A stretch of 64,000 nt of DNA from Ceratodon purpureus (GCA_014871385.1 CM026429.1:6793080-6857079), one strand, 5' to 3'. Positions 22,790-35,080 are shown, numbered from the stretch's first letter. The notes: a model not told the origin generated them from the letters alone. Translations and numbers: made by a program.

Positions 22790-25485
22790 TTTAGTTCTCA
22801 AATGCTGCAACATCACGCCATCGGAACGTTTTAATTTGTAGTTTGGAGTTCACAGTATTAATAACGCTCTGCATGATATCTTTTAAAATGTTGGGCGCTT
22901 GGTCATTCAGTAATAGCTTTAGTGCGCTTTGGTGAAAGGTGTAGGAGTATTACGATAGCACTAGCGAATTTTAGTCTGGAAGCCCATTTAATACCAGTGT
23001 TTTCCACAACGTGATGAGGTGCAGCAGGCGAAGGGTTAACTTCCAGGTACACGGGGTAGTTCCCGGTGCTTCTGGAAGCTCCTCTTATATTCCAGGCTTG
23101 GGGTGTTCAAGTTCCGAAATTTCACTTGAGGCTGCGGATTTATGGTATCACAGCCTGCCATGGCGTTTCTCTGCCTTGCTACTCTTTGGGAAGAAGTCGC
23201 CAACGAGACTGAGAGCTTCTGAGCTCTTACGAAAGATTAACTACTTTGGTAGAATGAGAACTGGCAGCATGCCCTGAGAATAGGGAGACACAACTTTCTT
23301 CACTTTTGGTAGCATATGGGCAGCGCCATTGTACTCTAGGTTGCTTTGTGCTGGGTAGGTCTTCAGTTTGGAGGCCCACCCAGAGGTTGTTTCACTTATC
23401 CTGCAATGAGATATGGTTCTTATCAAAGACATAAGCTGTGGAAGCCTTGAGATCAGTTGTTGAACATATCATATTATTGCTTGTTCTAAGTTGTGTGGTT
23501 TGTATTGTAAATCATTTGTTGACCTGTGGGCCACCACTTGCGGATTGTAGGCTGACTTGGGGCTCTGGTTTCTATAGAATGCTGATGAGAAAGTAAATTG
23601 CAGTCCCCGTTGCATACTTGTATCATTGTTTGATGTTCAATAATTTGGTGTTTAATTAACTTTATAATAGTGGGCTGTAACCTTTAAACAACCCTTAGTC
23701 CGAATAATGGCCATCGTGAAGCCTTTTGATGTGTAACTTAGGCAGGAAAATACGAAGGCAAACAAGTCTTTTTTATCACAAATTTGCACAGCCATAGGGA
23801 ACAAGATCACAGAATGAATTTTGCTTTGCCTCGATGCTTGAATTGCCTTGCTTTAGCTCAAACGTACATCTAGAATCAGGCATGGAAACGTAGATGTAAA
23901 ATTTTCTGAGCAAGTAGGTAATTTTAATACAATGTGAGAGACAGGGGCTTGAGTGCGCGACCGCCTGCACGCATTAGCTTCCGAAGGAGAGTAATGAACA
24001 AGCCCATGTAATGTTCTGTGTGTACCAAATTTTCTCTTGAACCTTGGATGAAGCAAGCCAAGCGCAAGCAACGTGGAAGTCCCAAGAAACGTAACTGGAT
24101 ATGTTATCGGTAATAATCTGGAGCTACTGTGGACCATGATTGTGGAATGCCGGAATTATGGCCATCAAGCTCAGAATTAGAAAGATGCTAATGCCGTTGT
24201 TTGTGCACGAAGTTCACACATACGAGAGCACTGAACAGTGCATAGGGTATTAAACCGGTAATTCTTGAGTCTGTGGCTTTAGAGGAGGGGGAATTAGTAA
24301 TTACTCCATTTAGTACGTCAAAAGTGGTTTAATTTGCATATGATACGAGATAACAGAGGAGCGAGAGAGAAAGAGAGCAGAAAAAAGTGGAGATCATTTA
24401 CAAAATTAGGGTTTCAAAGTTTGAAGTTCTCTCAACAATTAGGTTGCGTCATTTGTAGATATTTATGTATATCAAGCAAATGCTTCTATTTGGATATTTA
24501 TATTCTATAAATGTTTGTAGATTATAACATAGAAGAAATTTGTTTGAGATGTTTGATAAATTTTCCAATATCATTTGATCTTCATAGAGTATTTAGATTC
24601 AAATATGGATCAATTTTAAATTGAAAAACATGTTAAGTTTTCTTGATGGATTTACTTAATATTGCATAAAAATTAGAATGAAAAAATTGGGACATGCTTA
24701 CATATATTCCTTGCATTGGCAATGGTTTGCTAAACTCTGTCTTAAAAAATTTACAATGATAACTTGCATTGAACATGGAGTTTTAAGGATTTATGTCCAA
24801 ACAACTAAAATAAGAAGACTAAATACTTTGATTTTCAATACAAAAAAATTCATTTGATTTGATAATTGGATAAAAAAACATATGGATAAAAACTATGCCA
24901 TGACTTGTCTACCTACAATTACCTTTGCAATTGCAAAATCATCATTGTATTCAACTACAATGGCATCTAATTCTTTTGAAAGTTGTCAAAATGTTAATGA
25001 TATTCTGCACCAAATGTATTGCTTCTGTTGTACATAAAATTCCATTTGTATCATATTAGACATTGACATCTCTTATAACAACACCTACATGTTGAAGAAA
25101 ATAAGACTATTGTAAACAAAGTAAAAAATCAATCTAATACTAAAAGTGTACATATCCTACAAACAATGAAAATTTATGCTACAAATTTTGTATCTACATG
25201 TAGATCTTAAAAACATTTGAAATCATATTCAAATTATGGTGTTCCATTGTGGAATTGAACAAGCAGTATGAAAATTATGACTGAACATTCTAATTTCTGA
25301 AATTGCATTGTTGGTGGTTACCACAACCTGGTCTCAAAGTTACGGTTATGAGTGGTCCTCCCTTATGATGAGTGATATGATTTTTTTTCTGAACAGATTC
25401 ATGCAGTTGATCCAACTTGTTCCTTTTGACTGTCCGAATCGACAAAGAAAAAAAGTTAATCCTTACTCTTATCGATAATCATACA
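22790..25485. other. Intergenic region downstream of AMT1 copy A
   Basis: The first few hundred bases are presumably the 3' UTR. Beyond about 24.3 kb the DNA becomes AT-rich. Frames at 23011-23277 and 23853-24137 have no recognised domains. I see no terminal repeats, tRNA or other RNA gene. Confidence 0.4.
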
Positions 25486-25489
25486 GTAT

Positions 25490-26000
25490 GCTATGGAAAC
25501 AGTGTTACTTGTCAAACGGATCACCTACAGCACATAAATTAGTATACAGGATATATGTACACAAAGTCCGCTTGAGATGGCGCCCACCATAAACTGTGCC
25601 CACAAGTTCCAGCTTCCGGATTTGCCCCATCATTGCCAGTAAGAAATATAGCAAATACTCATCGTAGCAGGAGGAAAGGCCGGCATCGACCTGGAATTAC
25701 TACGAATATAGTCGGCAGCAGGTCGCAGTTGCACCCAGAATTCACCCGGACGGAGGAATCGCAACTGCAAATGGGAACTTGGGAAGGATGGATATCTACT
25801 CCGAACAGGTGGGTAATCCCGAGGTCCAGAAAGGCAGGGACGGGTGACTCGCATATGCGAGCGCGGCATGCGGTGGCTAGAGTCGAGGCGCCACGAGCAG
25901 CAAAATTTTGAAAGAATTTGCACAGGGGTCCAACGATCCTTCATATTCCTTGCGAGACGCTTCAATCTAGCCTGCTATCGAAGAAGCTGATTCCTTTGCT
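25490..26000. other. Decayed duplicate of the AMT1-A upstream block
   Basis: Segments align by eye with 19.45-20.1 kb: the phrase cagtgttacttgtcaaac at 25499, and 25880-25965 (gaggcgccacgagcagcaaaat ... ccttgcgagacgctt), which parallels the GC-rich block at 19985-20075. The order and orientation are conserved. The block lies about 4.2 kb upstream of AMT1 copy B, separated by younger insertions. It is best read as a remnant of the tandem duplication that produced the two AMT1 genes. No coding function is apparent. Confidence 0.5.
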
Positions 26001-26021
26001 TGGTTGCATTCATCCACTCCA

Positions 26022-26087
26022 TTCCATTCCGACTGCACCAGTTACAGCCCGGGCTTCCATTCCGACTGCACCAGTTACAGCCCGGGC
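26022..26087. repeat. 33-bp perfect tandem duplication
   Basis: The unit begins ttccattccgactgcacc and ends cagcccgggc. It occurs at 26022-26054 and again at 26055-26087 without mismatch. It is recent and lies at the right edge of the duplicated AMT1 upstream block. Confidence 0.95.
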
Positions 26088-26109
26088 GTGACGTTTGGGT
26101 GCGAGTGGA

Positions 26110-28341
26110 GAGTCGCTTTGTGCATTTTCAAGAGACCCAACGTAGGTGCCCAAGAGCCAACATGGTCTCGAAAGGTTTTGTCAAAGGTATTAGTTTATTC
26201 ACAAATTTCTGAGGATAAGCCCATTTTGTATATTAGAAAATTGAACATAAGCAAATAGGTAGGATGGATTCAGGCCTTATTTTACACTAGAAACCAGAAG
26301 TCGTGGAGAAAATGAGTCAAGGGTCATGGCTCATTCTTGAATCACCTACATAAAATAATCACACTTCTATCTATTGAAGTAATGACTTCCCTAATCACAA
26401 ATTACCAACACTTCCTCCATCTCTAAATTTGACGTCCTTTGGATATAGTGTAAAGTGAGAAGGGGCCTAAAAACAATGTGCTGAAAATTTTAATACATTT
26501 TCTAATATAGGCTTATAAAAAATGTTTAAAAAATGAAAATGATTGATTGTGAGAATTTTGGCCAAATGGCCTCTTGGATTTTTAGGCCTCACTAAAAATC
26601 CAAAGGTTTTCATAAATGTGCCTTTTGGCTACCACCAATGACAAAAGTGCTATCCATGTCATTTTCTCGTCCATGTCATTTTCTCCTCGTTTCATATCTT
26701 GGGCGGAAATTTTGGGTGTCAAGTGACATTTTTGGTCCTCTCAATTTTTAGGCATGTCATTGGCTGAAACTTCTTTTCTCATGGCCTTTCAACCTCTAGT
26801 GTAAAGGGGCCTCAGTTAGCTTAAAATGGACATCATGGAATTCTTTTTTGTTTTTTTTAACAACAATCGGTAAACTAAATTATGACCACTGCACATAAAC
26901 AATTGAGATCACTATAAAGAAATAATCAAGATCATGGATAATCCCCCTAGTATTTATGTTGGTCAGGTAGAATTGTACAATCCTCCTTGGCAATAAGTTA
27001 GGAAACTCCAAACTCCTAAACTCGGCAATTACTATTTTCCCAAACTCCGTTAACCCCTAAAGGACACTTTGCCACATTTGGGTTTTTTTGGAATTCGGGC
27101 ATGTATGTGTGGATTCAATTTAAAATAGGTATTTTTGAAAAAAATTGTGAATGTTTGCCATAACAAGGACTTTGAAGGAATTTTATTTTATTTTATTTTA
27201 TTTTATTTTATTTTTCTAATTAAACACTTTAAAAAATAGTTATGGTACCCAAAGTGGAATTTTTTGTTCAGTGGGCAATTTGTGTAGCCATCCTAAACAC
27301 ATCATTACCTTTGAGATTTTTCCTATAAACACATTATGTTGTTGTCTTTGAGATTTTCAAAAAAAACTTCTTTCAATACAAAATGTTCATTCTACGTATC
27401 GTACAAGTTTTCTTATGATTTCGGGCAATGTACCAGAAAAACTTGTTCTTTTCTTCATAAAATTTATAAAACTTGGTTTTTAATGTTTTATCTTTATTTA
27501 ATTTAAAGAATGGGCATTAATCTTTACTTTGACCGTTTGGATTGGGACTTTATGAAATAATGGAATTTCTAAGGAAGATATATGAATTAGCATTCTTATG
27601 TATTCAACTTAATAAAAAAAATTATTTCAACATGCTACACTTTTCTTTTGTGCTTAAATTTTTTTATACAATTAACTAACTTAGTCAGCTTTGTCATACA
27701 CCAAAACCTCCAAAATCTATAATGCAAAAAATCTAAGGAAAAAAAAGTTAGAGTATGCCGACCTAGTTAGAAATTGTATTAAAAAGGTTTGTTTTCAAAT
27801 TTCAATGGCTATAATATTTTAATCTCTACGGTCAATTATGATGGAATATTTTGAGTTATCTACTAAAATAATCTAGTTAAAGATTTTACGGTTAGAATTG
27901 AAAAATAATGATTTAAGGATTACACATTCTTCATAGTAGAGTTATTTGTAAAAACAATATGTATTTGACTTTGATACCGTAAGTTTTCATTTATAATATT
28001 CTTATTTTTTCATTCTAAATAATTAATAGATATGGAAAAGTTTAGTGGTTTCTCCATGTTTGGTGTCAAAGAGCTCAATGGCCTCTAAACTCAAGGAAGC
28101 TATTTTTTAAGGACGGAATGGTAACAAAACTAGTTTTCCTTGATTTTAGAGACTACCAAGCTCTTACACACCCAGTATGATCAAACTACCAAGTTTTTTT
28201 CATACCTCCCAAGTGTTTGAAGTAAAAATAATTATAATACCAAACAAATAAATTTAATTTAAAAAAAATAAAAATTCATAATATCTTTTAAATACTTAAA
28301 AGTAACCCAATTGTAAGGATTTTTATTACAACTGTTTGTCT
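26110..28341. other. AT-rich transposon-derived region with partial TTAA element and (TTTTA)n
   Basis: No gene. TTAA|CCCCTAAAGGACA at 27050 starts a partial copy of the TTAA-flanked family: its first ~80 bases match, inverted, the right end of the element at 13421-14231. No matching second end is found. A (TTTTA)n microsatellite occupies about 27181-27215. At about 26409 a sequence like a degraded Stowaway left end (cttcctccatctctaaattt) appears without a partner. Confidence 0.45.
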
Positions 28342-28345
28342 TTAA

Positions 28346-28695
28346 CCCTTAAACGTCAGACCCAGCCCGAGGGGCTGGATTTAAAGGAATAATTGGAGAC
28401 AGAAGTTTCATTTCTCAACCAAATGAAGCGAGACTTGTTGCGTTGGAAAGCTATTGAAAAAGCGATATAGATTCCAAATTTTCGCCCCATTTGATAGATT
28501 GTGGAATCGTTGGTAAGCAATCAAAGTTATCAGATTGAACAAGTTTTGAGGTTGGGGCAGCTGAAGTTGAGTTGTGCTCCAATGGTACAGTGCTACAGTG
28601 CGGCGCTACAGTGCACTGCAGAGCCATTTTTGGGGGAAAAAATATTTAGATTCGGTCCGGGCTGCCCACCCAGGACCTAAAATGACGTTTAAGGG
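28346..28695. mobile_element. TTAA-flanked MITE, 350 bp
   Basis: Perfect 13-bp inverted ends, CCCTTAAACGTCA at 28346 and TGACGTTTAAGGG ending at 28695, are each flanked by TTAA (28342-28345; 28696-28699). The interior is non-coding and GC-richer than its surroundings, with small self-complementary pieces (ccagcccgaggggctgg). The ends resemble, but are not the same as, the CCCCTAAAG ends of the 12-14 kb elements, so it is a second family with the same target. A piggyBac-type origin is inferred from TTAA plus CCC ends only. Confidence 0.65.
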
Positions 28696-28699
28696 TTAA

Positions 28700-30237
28700 G
28701 CCTAAAGTCCATTACAAACTTCAATGTTAGAAACAACATTGTGTCGGTATCTTCTTTGTAATGGAACCTATTATCATTTGTGAAAAAATCAAGATATAAA
28801 AATAAATAAGTTAGAAATTGATTCCCACACAATACTTTATAGTACTCCTTCATTATGTATGACTTTTTGTTTTTATGATGATTCACTTCAATATTTAGAA
28901 TTGTTTAAATTTATCAAAAACCTATCCATGTGCATCTAAAATTTGGTATTATTCTACAGATAGTATACATATAAATATTCAAAATTTGTAAAACTTCTAC
29001 ATTTGCATATCTATCAAATATGAATGTTTATGTTTTATAATCCATAATTATTTGAAATATTTTAGAACATCAAAAAATTAGTATTGATCAATCTAATGAC
29101 TGTATTTAATTGATTGTATATTGTTAAATTAACAAATTTCTTTGTTCAATTCGAACTGTGTCAAATCACTTGGTGACCTAGATCAATAATTAACCATGTA
29201 GAAGAAAGCATGAAAATCTTAGTTCATATTTTAAAAGTAAAAAATGGTTCATTTTTTTATGAACTGAGTTTTGTTAAATCAAAAGTAAAATCTACATGCA
29301 CCAATGTTTTGCCATGTTATTTTATTTTATAAATTTTGATGGTAAAATTATTAAAAGTGATTGGGTTATTTTTCAAATTGTAATTTTGTAAGTTCAATTA
29401 GAAAGTGTAATTTTAGTAATCCAATTTATTTTAGAAAGTTATAATTTTCCTTGGAGGTATCAATATCAATAACATAACAATTAGATCTACCCTCTACAAA
29501 AATATAGTAGCTTCAATCTCAAACCTTAAAATATCATGGATAAGTAGTAAAGTCACCATTTGCTTCAAAAAAATTAAAACATATATATATCATTGACAAA
29601 ACCAAGGAAAAACAAAAAAAAATATATTGAAAGAACTTCAAAACGAAAGTTCCACCATGTACAAATTAATCTCCACATTACACAAAAATAGAATTTGAAT
29701 CTCCATATCACCCAGCACAACTAAAGTTTCTTAAAATTTCCACAACCCTAACTCAATCCCACGTCGCCCTAAACCTCAGTTAAAACTCAAAAATCTACTA
29801 AAAAAGCCTCAAAACGTGACACAACTCGACTCAACACAGACACTTCCGCATGGACTTCCACCTCGCAGTAAAAATAACGAAGATGCGCCGTAAACCCGCA
29901 AACCCTGACGGAATGCAGAACGAGCGCCTGGGAATGATTGCCGCTGCAGCCTGTGCTCGTCAGGCGCTCCTTGGTCCCGCTCGATGCGCCCTCCCTCCGA
30001 CCCACTTGCTGCCAATGAGTCGACTCGCAAGTCACAACCAATCTGTATCACACAGCCTGGGGTGTCCGCAACCAGCTCCTGGGGCTGCAAGACCTCACCT
30101 TGTCAGTCACTTTGTCGAACGCTAGCATTGTCTGCAGTCTCACGGATTGAGTTGCAGGAGAGAGGTTGCTCGGGAGTTGTTCTGGTAGTTGCAATTGTGG
30201 TGGAGTTTGAGAGGGAGTGAGTCGGCTGGTAGACAGG
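28700..30237. other. Upstream region of second AMT1 gene
   Basis: 28.7-29.7 kb is very AT-rich and featureless. From about 29.8 kb the composition rises in GC and gives overlapping frames on both strands (29787-30125) without domains, probably promoter and 5' leader of AMT1 copy B. The last 20 bases (ggctggtagacagg) match the leader of copy A. Confidence 0.4.
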
Positions 30238-32179
30238 ATGGGGAGTTGGGGGTGTGCGGATGGTGACCTCCTCACCATCCAGGGCCTCCTGGGGGCGACG
30301 GCTGGGAATGCGACGGGGCTGAGTGAATTTCTCTGCTCCAAGCTCGATGGCGTTTCTGCGCAGCTCTTGGCGACCAATTACGCCGTCGACAATACCTATC
30401 TGTTGTTCTCGGCGTACCTGGTGTTTGCGATGCAGCTGGGATTCGCGATGCTGTGTGCCGGGTCGGTGAGGGCGAAGAACACGATGAATATCATGCTTAC
30501 GAACGTGCTGGATGCTGCGTGCGGCGGGATTTCGTATTATATTTTCGGTTTTGCGTTCGCGTTCGGGGTGGGGGATTCCACGAACGGGTTCATTGGCCAC
30601 TTCAACTGGGGGCTGCGGGGCGTGCCGAACTCGAGCTTCGATTATAGTTTCTTTCTGTTTCAGTGGGCTTTTGCGATTGCGGCGGCTGGCATTACGTCCG
30701 GGTCGATTGCGGAGCGGACGCAGTTCGTGGCGTACCTGGTGTACTCGTCGGTGTTGACGGGATTCGTGTACCCGATCGTGTCGCACTGGTTGTGGTCTAC
30801 GGATGGGTGGTTATCGGCGTCGAAGTCGGTTGGGCCGGGGTCGCTGCTGTTCGGGTCTGGGGCGATTGACTTCGCGGGGAGCGGTGTGGTGCATATGGTG
30901 GGCGGGATTGCCGGGTTCTGGGGGGCGTTGATCGAGGGGCCTCGCATTGGGCGGTTCGACAAGTCGGGGAATTCAATGATCTTCCGGGGTCACAGCGCGA
31001 CGCTGGTGGTGCTGGGGACGTTCCTGCTGTGGTTCGGATGGTACGGATTCAACCCGGGGAGCTTCGTGAAGATTTTGGTGCCCTACGCGGGGTCGACGTT
31101 CAAGGGTGCGTGGAGCGGAGTGGGAAGGACAGCGGTGACGACGACGTTGGCGGGGTCGACGGCGGCGGTGACGACGCTGTTCGGGAAGAGGCTGTTGGAC
31201 GGGCACTGGAACGTGCTGGACGTGTGCAACGGGCTGTTGGGAGGGTTCGCGGCGATCACAGCGTCGTGCGCAGTGGTGTCACCATGGGCAAGTATCATCT
31301 GCGGATTCGGGTCTGCGTGGGTTTTGATTGGATTGAACAGGCTTGCAGGTATGCCTTTTGGAATTTCCAATTACTGTTGCCTCTTCGTGAGTGTCTTTAA
31401 TGTGCTCTGTCTGCCTAGTCGCATGTATTGTTATTTAGATTTAGCGAGTAGTGAAGGAAACAATGAAAGTTTTATTAGCCTGTTCAATTTACTATTGGCT
31501 GTATGTCCTTTTTTTCTTTTTCTTTTTTCTCTTCAGAAGTCCGACTAGAGCAAGTTTCGTCTTTTCTGGTTGTGATTGTAGATTGATTATACCTGTTTGT
31601 TACATATTGTTCTTGAAATTTCCGTTTCTGATGTGTTTTATTTTCTGCATTATGCTCCCATCTTTCAGACCCTTGGCTGTATACTTACTGTAAGACTAGA
31701 GCGGATGAACCATAATGAATTATTAATTTACATACATTGATCATCTTTGTGATTGTGAGTGTGCAGCTCGCATGCGTTTTGACGACCCTCTGGAAGCCGC
31801 CCAGCTCCATGGCGGTTGCGGAGCGTGGGGTCTTCTCTTCGTTGGACTATTCGCTGAGAAGAACTACGTCCTGCAAATCTACGGTGGCACCGACAGACCA
31901 TACGGTCTATTCATGGGAGGTGGTGGCAAGCTCCTCGGAGCCCAGATCATCGAAATTCTTGCAATCACCGGGTGGGTATCCATTACCATGGGCCCTCTCT
32001 TCTACGCCCTACACAAGTTCCGTCTGCTGCGCATCACCCCCGAGGACGAGATTGCAGGCATGGACGTTACCCGACACGGTGGCCAGGCCTACATTCACCA
32101 GGACGGCTCCGAGCACGTAATGCACTTGGGCACCATCAACGGCGAAAAGAAACCTCACAACAACCAAATGCCAATCTAA
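30238..32179 (+). CDS. AMT1: AMT1-type ammonium transporter, copy B
   Basis: Two exons, 30238-31348 and 31767-32179, separated by a 418-bp GT-AG intron at the same position and phase as copy A, give 507 residues. I chose the ATG at 30238 (MGSWGC) because it matches copy A. It carries the same signature ([13 protein letters not shown]...GPRIGRF), both pore histidines ([14 protein letters not shown]) and the regulatory tail GMDVTRHGG (Thr about 472). Exon 1 has the same 1,111-bp length as in copy A and is about 96% identical by eye. The start of exon 2 is only about 84% identical and the introns are not alignable. The extreme C-terminus also differs (HNNQMPI versus HNNQTPMV). It is the downstream member of a tandem pair in the same orientation, so subfunctionalised ammonium uptake is plausible. 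Confidence 0.95.
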
Positions 32180-33704
32180 GCCCTGAATGGTGTAGATAGA
32201 CTTATAAAAATATTTTCAAAGAATACAAAATTCAGGTTAGACGATCACTTGAAGACTTTCAGTGCTTCAAAGTCGTTGGTTATATCGGTAGTGAAGAACT
32301 TAGGCTTGATTTGAGTTGAACTATTTTTCTCGTTGCACCTGAGGGTGATTGAAGGTGGAAGACGAATCCATACTTCAGTTACGGAGCATGTTTTAGATAG
32401 ATCATCACACATATTGCTCCGGCAAACACCCGGTTTGGTTGGCACTGTAGTTGGCTTGGAGAATATTAGCTTCTGCGGAATCAGGGAGTGAAGATAGGGG
32501 TTCGCTGTTGGATGGGCTGTGCCACTGTTCCATCAATGCTAGATTCAACCTAGAGCTTCATCGTCAGCGCTGGGCTGGTTCCTAGTTCTATATTATAATG
32601 TAGAATAGAAACAGATTTAGAGGTCAGATTCGAGTGACAGGCTGACATCCAGCGTTGATAAGTATTGAGCTGAAGAGGAATCATCTGGGAGCGTTGCTAT
32701 CCCTTTTTGATTCCTTTGTACACCAGTGTCGTTTGCCCTTAATTTTAGAAGGCCACACGTTTTGTATCTGTCCTTATCCTGCGGTGCAATCTAATGTTGG
32801 TTGAATATGTACTCGCCTTTGGTTTTTTGCTACAATAAATTGTTAGGCAGTACTTCGTGGCATCATAGCTGGGTCGTTCACGAACTAACGGTTATTTTTA
32901 TTTTTTTTAAAACACGGTGCTGCTTTCAGTTTGTTTATTTTCATGTTATGCCAAAAACAATTTCTAAAAGTAACTCCAAATGACCTCAGAGTTATTATCA
33001 CTGGAAGTAAATAGTTATATTGGTTTTACTTTCGCACCAAAGCTATAACACAATCTAATGTCCGTTGTGATTTTTTTGTAAGTACGTATTACAATATTAC
33101 CAAATCCAACATTGCACAGAAGATTAACTTTATGAACTATTTCAAATAAAAATCTTACAGTGAAGAGGTGCACAATGAGAAATATCATGAATTTAAAGAT
33201 TGCCACTGACCTAAAAATGGATCAGCCCTGGTCTTTAGAAATCAACAATTCCTTGATTGAGGGTTGTTAATTGAAAGAATTTGAGACTCTCTGTACAAAG
33301 TCCAAAGCTATCCACATTTTAATTTTAATTTTTTAAAACCTTGTTTGGCCAGGTTGCAAAACTTCGACAATTTATGAAGGGAAAATATTTTTACTTTAAG
33401 ACAAGGTTTTTTATTTTATTTTTATTTTATTTATTTTATTATTTTTATTTTTTAAAAGATATAAAATAAAAACATATTAATTATTATTACAAAAAATCTC
33501 AAATGTAATAGAATTGTGTAACGACATTTTTGAATTTGCCCAACTTTGGGAAAACAATTATTGGATATAATAGCTTTCTTTCTTAGAAGTTTTCGCGTGG
33601 AGAATATCATATTACCACAAAGCTATTATCTTCTTATACTTCTATGAAATAATTTCATAAAATTATGATTCCAAACACTATTGTGTACATTCAAAATATA
33701 ACTA
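32180..33704. other. Intergenic region downstream of AMT1 copy B
   Basis: Presumed 3' UTR, then AT-rich DNA including A/T homopolymer-rich stretches at 33.30-33.48 kb. No gene or repeat boundary recognised before the MITE at 33705. Confidence 0.4.
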
Positions 33705-33966
33705 CTTCCTCCGTCTCAGAATATTATCGTGATTTACTTGAAAATTTTGTCTCAAAAATATACCTTGATTTGCTAAAAAAGGTTGTCTTTGAATAATTTC
33801 CTACTTCTCCGGCAAGGAAGGATGACATTCTACATCATGCAAATCCTATAAATGACAAGGTATCACCTAAAAGTGCGTTACACCACCTTGACAAAGTGTC
33901 TAGGCAGTCTTGACCTTAAAACAACCAAATTAAGCAAATCACGATATTATTCTGAGACGGAGGGAG
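33705..33966. mobile_element. Stowaway-like MITE, 262 bp
   Basis: Ends cttcctccgtctcagaatat and its complement ...tctgagacggagggag form about 30-bp inverted repeats with few mismatches, flanked by TA (33703-33704 and 33967-33968). Length, TA target and the CTCCCTCCGTCTCA core fit Stowaway MITEs mobilised by mariner-like transposases. The interior has no coding capacity. Confidence 0.85.
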
Positions 33967-34190
33967 TAATAAACATGAAAAATTTGGTGGTTCCTTCATA
34001 CTTGATGTATAAGAAAAAGCTTGGCGGTCTCTAAATTTTTTTAAGAAAAATCTGAATTTCAAGATTGGATGATAGCAATATATAGACCACCAAGTTCACA
34101 TAGACCAAATATAGTAAAATCTCCAAACTCTTCCATGCCTCCCAATATTTGGGGCAAAAATAGTAATACCAGAAAGCACGTTTCATGGTA

Positions 34191-34928
34191 GGGGGCAAGC
34201 ACAATAAAGTGTACCAAAAAAGTGCTTAACTATTTGACAATTTCAGCCCTTCTTATAAACACTCAAGAAAGTGGGATCTAAGTTATGTTGATTCAAAATT
34301 TAGTTATGGATTTCAAAAATAGACTTGATTCTCTTGAACTTCCCAAATGTGCGAGACAAGACATCGAGGTTTAGAAGTGGAACGGATACCGCGAAGTCGG
34401 TTCAAGTGAATGGGATTATTTGCGAAAGTGAAGAGAAATGTTTATGGATTCCTCGAAAGTCACATTTAATTTCGCTGTCCACTCCGTTCTTAAGGTACCA
34501 TTCTAGAAATGCGGGGGTTCCAACAGTTTGGACCCATAAAGTGTACCAAAAGTACCGTCGTGACGTTTTCTGGACACTGTTTTGGGCGAAACTTTTGGGG
34601 CTCTTCCCTTCAAATATTGTGGTGTTCAAATGCTCAAAAAATAATTTTCTGATGTTTGCAAATGGTCGGGAAAAAAAAAAGTGAAAAAAGAACATCTTCA
34701 TTTTCATGATTTAGAACTAGCGGTCAAATTAAGTTTCAATTGAAGATGTTTTTCTTGTGGAGATGCCTGTAAGATACCTTGTGACACCTTAAAAAGTGAC
34801 TAAAATGCTCAAAAACTACACCAAAATGCTCAAAATCAGCTTTGAGCCTTAAAAAACAGCACACTTCATATTCACTTGTTGGTGGTCACATGTTGCACTT
34901 TGTGGTACACTTTATTGTGCTCTCCCCC
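34191..34928. mobile_element. 738-bp non-autonomous element, copy 2
   Basis: The ends GGGGGCAAGCACAATAAAGT and the inverted ...tttattgtgctctccccc match copy 1. Flanking direct repeats are GGTA (34187-34190 and 34929-34932). Length is exactly that of copy 1 (738 bp), and long interior stretches are shared, for example aaaatgctcaaaatcagctt. The two independent insertions with different 4-bp duplications define the boundaries firmly. Frames on both strands in the middle are chance. No transposase is encoded. Confidence 0.85.
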
Positions 34929-35015
34929 GGTACGGTTATTTGAAGCACAATAGAATGTTAGAAAAGGAATGGGAACAATTCAATGCATTATAAAAAAGCT
35001 AAAAAGATAATATAT

Positions 35016-35080
35016 TGCCCAATACAGGTCTCGAACCTGTGGCCTTCGCGTTATTAGCACGACGCTCTGACCAGCTGAGC
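35016..35080 (-). pseudogene. tRNA-Ile(AAU), 3' part of a gene split by a LINE
   Basis: On the minus strand this piece holds tRNA positions from the D-arm (GCTCAGCTGGTCAGAGC) through the anticodon loop CUAAUAA (anticodon AAU), the T-arm ACAGG-TTCGAGA-CCTGT and the 3' acceptor strand ATTGGGC plus discriminator A. A T-run terminator follows near 35001-35005. The adjoining upstream bases belong to the LINE and do not pair with the acceptor strand. The missing first nine bases (GCCTAATTA) are found 8 kb away at 43155-43163, where GCCTAAT pairs with ATTGGGC over all seven positions. The gene is therefore interrupted and presumably dead. The B box survives. Confidence 0.9.

Noticed and set aside
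26405..26470. Another Stowaway-like MITE (cttcctccatctctaaattt)
   Set aside because: Only a degraded left end is seen; no inverted partner or TA pair could be found.
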